DNA from: Ciceribacter lividus
GTDB taxonomy: Bacteria; Pseudomonadota; Alphaproteobacteria; Rhizobiales; Rhizobiaceae
Direction: 5' to 3'
Length of the DNA stretch: 64,000 nucleotides
Assembly: GCF_003337715.1 (NCBI RefSeq)
Contig: NZ_QPIX01000011.1
Coordinates: 87,476-151,475 of the forward strand
Shown here: in pieces, positions 18,062 through 25,153 of the stretch
Numbering within the stretch: position 1 is the first letter of the stretch
How the letters are laid out: each line of letters starts with the position of its first letter
Notes under the pieces: generated by a model
What the model saw: only the letters and a program-made list of their open reading frames with translations
The model's database searches: none
What the model was told of the DNA's origin: nothing
Program-made: the position numbers and the translations under genes

Positions 18062-18379
18062 CTATCGCTTGACAGGGATTGCGAGAATGCGCTCCCCTTC
18101 CTCCAGAACCAGGTCGCGGGCTTGCAAGGGCATCACAGAGCGCAGACGCGATACGGCGTCCTCCTTCACCCGATAAAGATCGATACGAATGCTTTGATCG
18201 CGGCTCTCAACGGCGATCCGCGGCGTGTTGCCGTCAAGGGGCGTCAGGATCACGACGAAAGCATCCAAAGGACTGACATCGGCCCCGTCTTCCAGATACC
18301 CGCTCTGGCTCGATCCACGGTATTCCGCCTGCCAGGCAACAGACCCGCCGCCAAGACAGAGAACTGACATATCTCTCAT
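18062..18379 (-). CDS. Unrecognised 105-residue protein, first gene of the cassette
   Basis: Start MRDMSVLCLGGGSVAWQAEY; in-frame codons upstream exist but this Met gives a clean N-terminus. Mixed alpha/beta composition (FVVILTPLDGNTPRIAVES, IRIDLYRVKEDAVSRL). An AT-rich stretch just upstream (about 18400-18470) could hold the promoter for all three genes. No similarity recognised. Confidence 0.6.
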   Translation of the reverse strand: MRDMSVLCLGGGSVAWQAEYRGSSQSGYLEDGADVSPLDAFVVILTPLDGNTPRIAVESRDQSIRIDLYRVKEDAVSRLRSVMPLQARDLVLEEGERILAIPVKR

Positions 18380-18740
18380 GGCATCCTCCAGCACAACTTC
18401 TGTGACATAATCTCATAGGAACACATATCGCGCGTTGATTGAAATCAATAAACAACGAAGGAAACCGTTGCGGGCCGTTCCCTTGCCGATCGCCAAGCTG
18501 CCATGCCAGTCCCGAGGCAGTCGCCCCCTTCCTAACGGCCTTCTGTCAGGAAGGGCGGGATTTTAATCCGGGCAAACGGGAACAAGCCGGCCCCCTTTCC
18601 TCGACGAACGGCATGAGAAGCCTTCGGTAGAACGGCAACAAGAGTGCCAGCGCACACTCTCCCCCGTATCCACCCCGCCCCCGCCATGCTAGGAGGCCCA
18701 ACTGACACAACCCATCACCCGCGCGCCCCGAGACCCCACC
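18380..18740. other. Intergenic region with AT-rich promoter-like part and a hairpin
   Basis: The part next to 18380 is AT-rich and could drive the three-gene cassette. Farther right an 8-bp stem (CCCTTCCT at 18526-18533 with 18548-18555) is followed on the plus strand by GCGGGATTTTAA, a terminator-like arrangement with no plus-strand gene ending nearby. Nothing coding was recognised. Confidence 0.4.
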
Positions 18741-19244
18741 ATGCCCCCTGCCCTCTATGCCGACCTGACCGCCGACCTCCGCCCGCTGGTGGCCGAACTC
18801 GGAGAACATCCGGAGCGTTTCCAGACCTGGGACGCCCATATGGAGCTCGTCGCCGCCGGCGGGCTGGTGGTCTTGAAGACGAAGCGGGCCAAGGGTGTCG
18901 TCGACAGCCTCTTCTGGGGTCGCGCGCCCGGATCGACCGAGAACAAGCAGTTGCCGGAGGCGACCGCCTTTGCCGCAATCGACCGGTTCTTGGGGCTCGG
19001 CGCCCATCTGGCACTCGCCGACGCGCTGCCCGAGGGCACCGTGCTGGACGAGGCCTTTCCCCACTGCGCCGTGCGCTTTTCCTATCGCAAGAAGGGCGCG
19101 CCAAAAGCCCGCTCGCTGTCGATGATCTTCATCGGCCTCAACGACGAAGCCGAGGCACTCGCCTATGCGGAGCGCGCAGCCAGCACCTTGCCGCTGGTCA
19201 CGTCCCGGCCGCTGGTGGGTGCCAAGTTGCACGAGTGGCGCTGA
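18741..19244 (+). CDS. Conserved-looking hypothetical protein, 167 aa
   Basis: Soluble protein starting MPPALYADLTADLRPLVAEL, Ala- and Leu-rich with alternating helices and strands (GGLVVLKTKRAKGVVDSLFW, RSLSMIFIGLNDEAEALAYAE). GC content and codon use match the host. No recognised domain. Its stop codon lies in a sequence repeated at 20925 next to the siderophore ATPase, suggesting these two genes were once adjacent. Confidence 0.6.
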   Translation: MPPALYADLTADLRPLVAELGEHPERFQTWDAHMELVAAGGLVVLKTKRAKGVVDSLFWGRAPGSTENKQLPEATAFAAIDRFLGLGAHLALADALPEGTVLDEAFPHCAVRFSYRKKGAPKARSLSMIFIGLNDEAEALAYAERAASTLPLVTSRPLVGAKLHEWR

Positions 19245-19285
19245 GGACTCCCGTTCCGTCGACGACGATCATCAGCCGCCCTTCG
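19235..19285. repeat. Left copy of a direct repeat bounding the AraC-methyltransferase segment
   Basis: Contains GTGGCGCTGAGGACTCCCGT (19235 on) and CCGTCGACGACGATCATC; both blocks recur in the same order at 20925-20995, where a 21-bp insert separates them. In the right copy the second block encodes the C-terminus of the iron-transport ATPase, so this left copy is a fragment of that gene. Confidence 0.75.
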
Positions 19286-20039
19286 CCTCGCGGCTTTCGG
19301 ATGGTGGGTGACCGAAGTGCCGGCTGTAGGCGCGGGAAAAGGAAGCCGCACTGCCGAAGCCAACAGAAGCCGCGGTTGCCTTGACGCTCTTGCCGGCGCG
19401 CAACCGGACGCGCCCTAGCGTCAACCGCCAGCCATTCAGGTAGCTGACCGGCGTTGTGCCGACGGTTGTGGCAAACTCACAGATGAAGCGGCTGCGTCCC
19501 ATGCCCGCAATCGCCGCCAGTTCCTCGATACGCCAGCGGCGTGCGGGCGCATCATGCATCGCGACCAGGCTCGAATGAAGCTTCGGATGCGCAAGCCCCA
19601 TCAACAGGCCGGCATTCACCGTTCCAGCGGCGATCGCCCTGCGGATCGCAAGTACCACGACCACCTCCGCCAGCCGCTCGCGGATCGCGGCACTGCCGCA
19701 TCTGCGTCTCTCCGTCTCGTCGATGACCAGCACCGCAAGCGCCGCAAGATGTGGTTCCTCTGCAAGTGGAAGCGTGATCTCCTCCGGGAGGGCTCCGACC
19801 AGCGGATTGATGCTGCCGCCGAAGTCCACCGTTGTTCCGGCAAGCATCACCTTCGCCTCCGGCAGGTCCGGCACCACGCGCGGTCGGAACAGGATCTCGG
19901 TCGGCTGCCGCTCGGTGGAGGAACCTACGATCAGCAGATTGGCCTGGCCGACCTTCTCGCAGGGCACGGCAGTTAGCGGAAAGGTTTCCAGAAAGGCGGC
20001 GAGTCGATCATGACTTCGGGCCAACGCGGGATTTTCGAT
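19272..20039 (-). CDS. AraC-family transcriptional regulator
   Basis: 255 residues. N-terminal cupin-type effector domain (about 1-150, including LLIVGSSTERQPTEILFRPR) and C-terminal double helix-turn-helix: WRIEELAAIAGMGRSRFICEF and ATAASVGFGSAASFSRAYSRHFGHPPSE. The start MIENPALARSHDRL was preferred over an upstream ATG. It is divergent from a methyltransferase gene and next to an iron-siderophore importer; whether it controls them is inference. The 3' end overlaps the left boundary repeat. Confidence 0.85.
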   Translation of the reverse strand: MENPALARSHDRLAAFLETFPLTAVPCEKVGQANLLIVGSSTERQPTEILFRPRVVPDLPEAKVMLAGTTVDFGGSINPLVGALPEEITLPLAEEPHLAALAVLVIDETERRRCGSAAIRERLAEVVVVLAIRRAIAAGTVNAGLLMGLAHPKLHSSLVAMHDAPARRWRIEELAAIAGMGRSRFICEFATTVGTTPVSYLNGWRLTLGRVRLRAGKSVKATAASVGFGSAASFSRAYSRHFGHPPSESREAKGG

Positions 20040-20134
20040 CATGCTTTTCTCCGAACTCGCGATCCAAATTCTATACAATCCTGAAGGATTACAAGGCCAC
20101 CCAGGCTGACTGAATCTTCATCTGGAGGAATGGA

Positions 20135-20881
20135 ATGAGTGAGCACGCAGCAGACAAGTTCGACGACGTCCGCGCGTCAGAGTATGCGTGTGAAAGCCGG
20201 ATCGCGCTGGCCGGCTATGACGCCTGCCACGAACTCTCGGCCTGCATGCTTTCGGCCGCGCTCGGTCCGATGGGCGCGGCAAGGATCCTCGTTGTCGGCG
20301 CCGGCGGCACCGCCGGCGAGATTGTCGCGGCCGCGCGTCTCGAAGTTGGCTGGACTTTCGTCGGCGTCGATCCTTCGGAGTCCATGCTGACCCTCGCCCG
20401 TGCCGCCGTTGCCGAGGCCGGCCTTTCGGAGCGGGTGGAATTGCGGCACGGCGACCTTGCAAGCGTTGCACCCGCGGCCGGTTTCGACGCCGCCGTGATG
20501 ATCGGCGTCCTGCACCACCTTCCGGGCGAAGCGGCGAAGCGGCATCTGCTGGATGATCTCGCGACGCGCCTGCGAGAGGGTGCCCCGTTGATCCTGGCGG
20601 GCAATTGCGGATCCTATCGTGACGACCCGCTGTTCATGGCGGCCTGGGCCAACCGATGGCGGATGCATGGAGCCTCACCGGATGATGTCCGCAGAAAGAT
20701 GGATACGATCCTGAGAGGCGCAGACCCCCCGGCTTCCGAGGAGGCAGTGGCCAAGCTTCTCGCAGACGCCGGATTCGAGCACCCTCGACGCTTCTTCACA
20801 AGCCTCGTCTGGAGTGCCTGGCTGACCCGTCGACATGGACAGCACCACGGCGATGCACGGCAGGCGATGCATGCACTTTGA
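20135..20881 (+). CDS. Class I SAM-dependent methyltransferase
   Basis: 248 residues. Motif I ILVVGAGGTAGEIVAAAR, acidic post-I residue in FVGVDPSESML, motif II-like GDLASV and FDAAVMIGVLHHLPGEA fit the small-molecule class I family. It is cytosolic with no transmembrane segment. Transcribed divergently from the AraC regulator and convergent with the iron ABC transporter operon. The substrate is unknown; proximity suggests iron-chelator metabolism, but a second methyltransferase on the far side of the importer is more tightly linked. Confidence 0.8.
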   Translation: MSEHAADKFDDVRASEYACESRIALAGYDACHELSACMLSAALGPMGAARILVVGAGGTAGEIVAAARLEVGWTFVGVDPSESMLTLARAAVAEAGLSERVELRHGDLASVAPAAGFDAAVMIGVLHHLPGEAAKRHLLDDLATRLREGAPLILAGNCGSYRDDPLFMAAWANRWRMHGASPDDVRRKMDTILRGADPPASEEAVAKLLADAGFEHPRRFFTSLVWSAWLTRRHGQHHGDARQAMHAL

Positions 20882-20924
20882 TGGCTTCGAAAGGCCCAGC
20901 TCACCGTCCGGCAACCCGTTCATC

Positions 20925-20995
20925 GTGGCGCTGAGGACTCCCGTTCGCCTTGCGGCTCACGCCGTTCCGTCGACGACGATCATCGGCCGGCCCTC
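20925..20995. repeat. Right copy of the direct repeat bounding the AraC-methyltransferase segment
   Basis: Same blocks as 19235-19285, with an additional 21 bp between them. The second block is the genuine 3' end of the ATPase gene (MIVVDGTA on the minus strand). The interval between copies, about 1.69 kb, carries exactly the AraC and methyltransferase genes. Confidence 0.75.
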
Positions 20996-21709
20996 GCTGC
21001 AGCATTCGACGCGGGCGGCGACCTTGTAGACGTCCCGCAGCATGGCGGGCGTGATGACTTCGTCCGTCGGGCCGCTCGCGACCAGCCGGCCCTCGGCAAT
21101 CACCATGGTGCGCGTACAGTAGCGGAGCGCATGGTTGAGGTCGTGGAGGGCGATCAGCACCGCCATGCCTTCGCTGGCCGCGGTCCTGCGCATGAAATCG
21201 AGCACCTCGATCTGCCGGAAGAGGTCGAGTGCGGAGGTCGGCTCGTCCATCAGCAGCACTTCCGGCCGGCGCACCAGTGCCTGGGCGATTGCCACCAGTT
21301 GCCGCTGGCCGCCCGAGAGCGCGCCGAGATCCCGGAAGGCGAGGTCGGAAATCCGCAGGTCCTCGAGCAACCGGTCGATGGTGCGAAGGTCGCGCTCGGC
21401 AACCCGCCAGCCTCCCCCCTGCTTGGCCGCGAGCAGAACCGATTCATAGACGGTCAGCACCGCATTGGCGCCGGTGTCCTGCGGCATGTAGCAGACGGCC
21501 CGCCGCTCGGGGCGGACATCTTCGACATGCACGGTTCCGGGACCCGAAAGCAGGCTCGCAATACGCTTGAAGAGCGTCGACTTGCCGGCGGCGTTCGGCC
21601 CGATGACGGCGGTGAGCTCACCGCCCGGCAGGCGATCGGTGGTGATGCCTTCGAAGACCTGCGCCCGGCCGTAGCGGGCGCCGAGGCCCTCCAGTCTGAT
21701 GGCTACCAT
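20957..21709 (-). CDS. Iron-siderophore-type ABC transporter ATPase (FecE/FepC family)
   Basis: 250 residues. Walker A GPNAAGKST at 37-45, Q-loop in CYMPQDTGA, signature LSGGQRQLVAIAQAL, Walker B VLLMDEPTSALD and H-loop LIALHDLNHAL. It overlaps the permease gene by 7 bp. It energises the FecCD-type permease for uptake of a metal chelate across the inner membrane. Last gene of the operon binding protein-permease-ATPase. Confidence 0.92.
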   Translation of the reverse strand: MVAIRLEGLGARYGRAQVFEGITTDRLPGGELTAVIGPNAAGKSTLFKRIASLLSGPGTVHVEDVRPERRAVCYMPQDTGANAVLTVYESVLLAAKQGGGWRVAERDLRTIDRLLEDLRISDLAFRDLGALSGGQRQLVAIAQALVRRPEVLLMDEPTSALDLFRQIEVLDFMRRTAASEGMAVLIALHDLNHALRYCTRTMVIAEGRLVASGPTDEVITPAMLRDVYKVAARVECCSEGRPMIVVDGTA

Positions 21710-22782
21710 GCGCGCCTCCGGTTGGTGAAGATGAGGGAGAAGAAGAAGGGAACCCCGACGAGTGCGGTGATGACCCCGATCGGCAGGATGGCACCGGGGA
21801 TCAGCACCTTCGAGACGACCGAGGTGACCGAGAGCAGGAGCGCACCGCAGATCGCCGAGCCCGGCAGGAAGAAGCGCTGGTCCTCGCCGACGACCATGCG
21901 GGCGATGTGAGGCCCGACGAGACCGATGAAGCCGATGGTGCCGACGAACGAAACCGGGATTGCCGCAAGGAGGCTCACGAGCATCATCGTTTCGAGCCTG
22001 AGCCGCCGGACATTGACGCCGAAGGAGGCTGCCTTGTCGTCGCCGAGGCGCAGTGCGGTGAGCGCCCAGGCATTGCGGGCAAAGAGTGGGATGACGAAAA
22101 CGAGCACTGCGCCGGTGACCGCGACCTTGGGCCAGGTCGCCTTGGTGAGCGAGCCCATGGTCCAGAAGACGACCGCGGCGAGCGCCTGTTCGGAGGCGAG
22201 ATATTCGAGCAGCGACAGAAGCGCGTTGAAAGTGAAGACGAGCGCGATGCCGAGCAGCACGATGGTCTCGACCGTCACGCCGCGGAGCGTCGAGACGCCG
22301 TAGATGAAGAGCGAGGCGAGCATCGCCATCAGAAAGGCGTTGATCGGAATCATGTATTCGACGGCCGCCGGAAAGATCGCCACGCCCGCGACGAGCGCCA
22401 TCGCGGCGCCGAAACCCGCCGCGGCCGAGATGCCGAGGGTGAAGGGGCTCGCGAGCGGATTGGCGAGAATGGTCTGCATCTGTGCACCGGCGACCGAGAG
22501 GCAGGCGCCGACGGTGACCGCCATCAGCGCGATCGGCATGCGGATGTCCCAGATGACGACGCGGAGCTGGTTTCCGACCTCGGAAGGGGACAGAACAGCG
22601 GAAACGACCTGGCTGAGGGTATAGCGGGCCGGACCGAGCGCCATGTCGGCGGCGACCGAGAGCAGCAGGGCGAGAAAAAGCAGGACGAGGATCGCGAACC
22701 GCCGGCCGGCGAGCGCGCGGTATTGTCGCCCGGTTGCCATCTCCCCCTCGCGTGCAATGCGCATGTCCGCAAGGGCGACCAT
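21703..22782 (-). CDS. Iron-siderophore-type ABC transporter permease (FecCD family)
   Basis: 359 residues with about nine to ten hydrophobic helices. Typical FecCD motifs are the early SLSPSEVGNQLRVVIWDIRMP-like region, the loop GACLSVAGAQMQTILANPLASP and the C-terminal GTIGFIGLVGPHIAR (the loop that contacts the ATPase). Several in-frame Met codons precede the first helix; the most upstream is used here. 127 bp separate it from the binding-protein gene upstream. Confidence 0.9.
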   Translation of the reverse strand: MVALADMRIAREGEMATGRQYRALAGRRFAILVLLFLALLLSVAADMALGPARYTLSQVVSAVLSPSEVGNQLRVVIWDIRMPIALMAVTVGACLSVAGAQMQTILANPLASPFTLGISAAAGFGAAMALVAGVAIFPAAVEYMIPINAFLMAMLASLFIYGVSTLRGVTVETIVLLGIALVFTFNALLSLLEYLASEQALAAVVFWTMGSLTKATWPKVAVTGAVLVFVIPLFARNAWALTALRLGDDKAASFGVNVRRLRLETMMLVSLLAAIPVSFVGTIGFIGLVGPHIARMVVGEDQRFFLPGSAICGALLLSVTSVVSKVLIPGAILPIGVITALVGVPFFFSLIFTNRRRAW

Positions 22783-22909
22783 CAGATGCCCTCCCTGGTC
22801 GACGAAATGCCCGACAGGGACGCGATAGGTTCGCTGGAAATCGTGGAAATGCGCATGTCTGACCTCGGTGGGATGGGGGCCGGCGAATATCGCCGCCCCG
22901 ATGTCACTT

Positions 22910-24046
22910 TCAGAGACCGGCCTTCAGGGAGGCGAAGTATCCGGGGTGGTAGGCGACCGGCAGGAAGCGGTCATGCAGTTCCTTGAAGGTCGCATCCGGG
23001 TCGAGATCCTTGAAGAGGTCCGGATGGAGCCACTTGGCGATCTGCTGGACGGCCACGAACTGGTAGGGGCTGTTGTAGAACTGGTGCCAAATCGCGTGGA
23101 CATTGCCTTCCTCGACGGCCTTGACGCCGGTGAAGGCGGGACGTTGCATCAGGGCCGCAAGCTTCTGCGTGGCGGTCGCCGCATCCGCGCCGGGGCCGAC
23201 ACCCACCCATTTGCCGCCGGGGACGTAGAGCTCCCAGTTGGAGCCGGTGACGATGACCTGATCCGGATTGGAAGCGATGATCTGCTCGGGATTGACCGTG
23301 CCGAAGGTGCCGGGAATGATGTCCTTCGCCATATTCACGCCGCCGGCGAGCTCGACCATCTTGCCGAAGTTCTCGTTGCCGAAGGACATGCAGCAATCGT
23401 CGCTGTAACCGCCGGCGCGTTCCATGAAGACCACCGGCTTGTCGATTTCCCCCGCCTTGGCGAGCACTTCGGTGACGCGGGCGAGTTGCTCGTCGTGGAA
23501 CTTCACGAATTCCTCGGCACGGGCCTCCTTGCCGAACAACTTGCCGATGATGCGCATCGACTCGTCGGTGTTCTGCATCGGCTTTTCGCGGAAGTCGATA
23601 TAGACAAGCGGAATGCCGACCTTGGCGAGCTTCTCGATATAGCCGCTTTCCTCGGTCGCAGATTTCGCCTCGGTGTTCATGATGATGACGTCGGGTTTCA
23701 GCGTCACCGCCTGCTCGATGTCGAAGGTGCCGTCCTTCATGCCGCCGAAGGTCGGGATCTTGGCCATCTCGGGAAACTTTTCGAGATAGATGTTGTAGCC
23801 GTCGAGATCCGCCTTCTTGAAGTCGTCACGCCAGCCGACGACGCGCCGGAAGGGAGCATCGGTATCGAGGGCGGCGGTGAAATAGATCTGCCGGCCTTCG
23901 CCCAGGATGACGCGCTCGACCGGCACGTTCACCTGGACTTCCCGGCCGGTGATGTCCTTGACGGTCACCGTTTCGGCGAAGGCGGCACCAGAAAAAAGAG
24001 CGAGCGAAAACGCGGCGGCGGAGGCCACCTTGTTGAATCCGAACAA
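22910..24046 (-). CDS. Periplasmic iron-chelate binding protein
   Basis: 378 residues. Signal peptide MFGFNKVASAAAFSLALFSGAAFAE, then class III periplasmic binding fold: TVKDITGREVQVNVPVERVI at the mature N-terminus, a long backbone helix region and the PDVIIMNTEAK segment. It lacks a lipobox Cys, so it should be free in the periplasm. First gene of the importer operon, preceded by a TGA-N9-TCA box, pointing to iron-repressed expression by RirA. Confidence 0.9.
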   Translation of the reverse strand: MFGFNKVASAAAFSLALFSGAAFAETVTVKDITGREVQVNVPVERVILGEGRQIYFTAALDTDAPFRRVVGWRDDFKKADLDGYNIYLEKFPEMAKIPTFGGMKDGTFDIEQAVTLKPDVIIMNTEAKSATEESGYIEKLAKVGIPLVYIDFREKPMQNTDESMRIIGKLFGKEARAEEFVKFHDEQLARVTEVLAKAGEIDKPVVFMERAGGYSDDCCMSFGNENFGKMVELAGGVNMAKDIIPGTFGTVNPEQIIASNPDQVIVTGSNWELYVPGGKWVGVGPGADAATATQKLAALMQRPAFTGVKAVEEGNVHAIWHQFYNSPYQFVAVQQIAKWLHPDLFKDLDPDATFKELHDRFLPVAYHPGYFASLKAGL

Positions 24047-24089
24047 TTTATTTCTCCTGCGATGTGTGTTGAGGCGATTTATGATTTTA

Positions 24090-24104
24090 TGACTTTTCGA
24101 GTCA
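24090..24104. promoter_or_regulatory. IRO-like (RirA) box TGA-N9-TCA
   Basis: TGACTTTTCGAGTCA fits the rhizobial iron-responsive operator consensus TGA-N9-TCA exactly and has 5-bp palindromic arms. It lies 44 bp before the binding-protein start and 59 bp before the divergent methyltransferase start, a position from which RirA could repress both. Confidence 0.65.
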
Positions 24105-24162
24105 AGAATTATCTTTTAGAAAGCTTCCAACATCACTCCACGTTTTCAGGAAAGCCCCCGGA

Positions 24163-24969
24163 ATGCAGACGGTTACGACCTTTTCAAATCACGATCTTCG
24201 CGATGAGATCAAAGCCTACTGGTCGGTGCGGGCCGAGACCTTCGACAGCCAGCCCGGCCACGAGATCTTCTCCGAGGCCGAACGGGCGGCGTGGCACGCT
24301 CTGTTGCGGCGCCATCTCGGAGAAGGCGACGGCCGCAAGGCGCTCGACCTCGCCTGCGGCACGGCCGTCGTCTCGCACCTGCTCGACGATCTCGGTTTCC
24401 GTGTGACGGGCATGGACTGGGCCGAGCCGATGCTGGAACGAGCCCGCGCGAAGGCCAGGGCTCGCGGGCGGGCGATCCGCTTCCTGATCGGCGACGCTGA
24501 AAACACCATGGAGCTCGACGACTCCTATGATGTCATCACCAACCGCCATCTCGTGTGGACGCTCGTCGATCCCCTCTCGGCCTTTCGCGAGTGGCACCGC
24601 CTGCTGAGGCCCGGCGGCCGGCTGCTCATCGTTGACGGAGACTTCGTCAATCCCGGCCTCGTCGCGCGTCTCGCAAGGAGGGTCTCTCGCTGGCTGACCT
24701 CCGCCGCGAACGCGCAAAACGGGCCGTCGACCGAGGCCCTTGCCGAGACGCATCAGGGTATCCTCTCCCGCGTCTATTTCTCCGGCGGCGCGCGGGCCGA
24801 GGCCGTCGTCGACCTTCTCCGCCAGGCCGGATTCGCGAGGATCACGGTCGATACCGACATGCGGGCGATCCATCGCACCCAGAAGAAGAACTTCGGTTTC
24901 CTCAAGGGGCTCGAGCGGGCGACCCAGCACCGCTACGCGATCTGCGCGGAGAAGAACGCGGCGGACTGA
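24163..24969 (+). CDS. SAM-dependent methyltransferase divergent from the iron importer
   Basis: 268 residues, class I fold: motif I ALDLACGTAVVSHLLDDLG, acidic residue in VTGMDWAEPML, then GDAENTMELDDSYDVITNRH and LRPGGRLLIVDGDFV. The C-terminal 100 residues are family-specific. It shares the 116-bp promoter region and the IRO-like box with the binding-protein gene. Homologues next to rhizobial iron ABC transporters are familiar, but the substrate is not known to me; modification or processing of the imported chelate is inference. Confidence 0.82.
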   Translation: MQTVTTFSNHDLRDEIKAYWSVRAETFDSQPGHEIFSEAERAAWHALLRRHLGEGDGRKALDLACGTAVVSHLLDDLGFRVTGMDWAEPMLERARAKARARGRAIRFLIGDAENTMELDDSYDVITNRHLVWTLVDPLSAFREWHRLLRPGGRLLIVDGDFVNPGLVARLARRVSRWLTSAANAQNGPSTEALAETHQGILSRVYFSGGARAEAVVDLLRQAGFARITVDTDMRAIHRTQKKNFGFLKGLERATQHRYAICAEKNAAD

Positions 24970-25153
24970 AGCGAAACAGCAAGGGCAAAAGCCGCTTCGG
25001 TCGCAGCGGAAATGCGGCGGAAGAAGACCTGCCCGGCAATTCGTACCAATTTGGAAAGGAATCTCTGCTAATCGGAAGGATGCAGCGCTCGGCGGACATG
25101 ATGTTTCCTGCGGTCCACCCGGACATGACGATGTAATCAGCAAGACCTCCGAT

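Noticed and set aside
18546..19232. 228-codon minus-strand frame over the 167-aa hypothetical gene
   Set aside because: Gly/Arg-rich shadow without motifs; the plus-strand frame has more normal composition, though this choice is less certain than the others.
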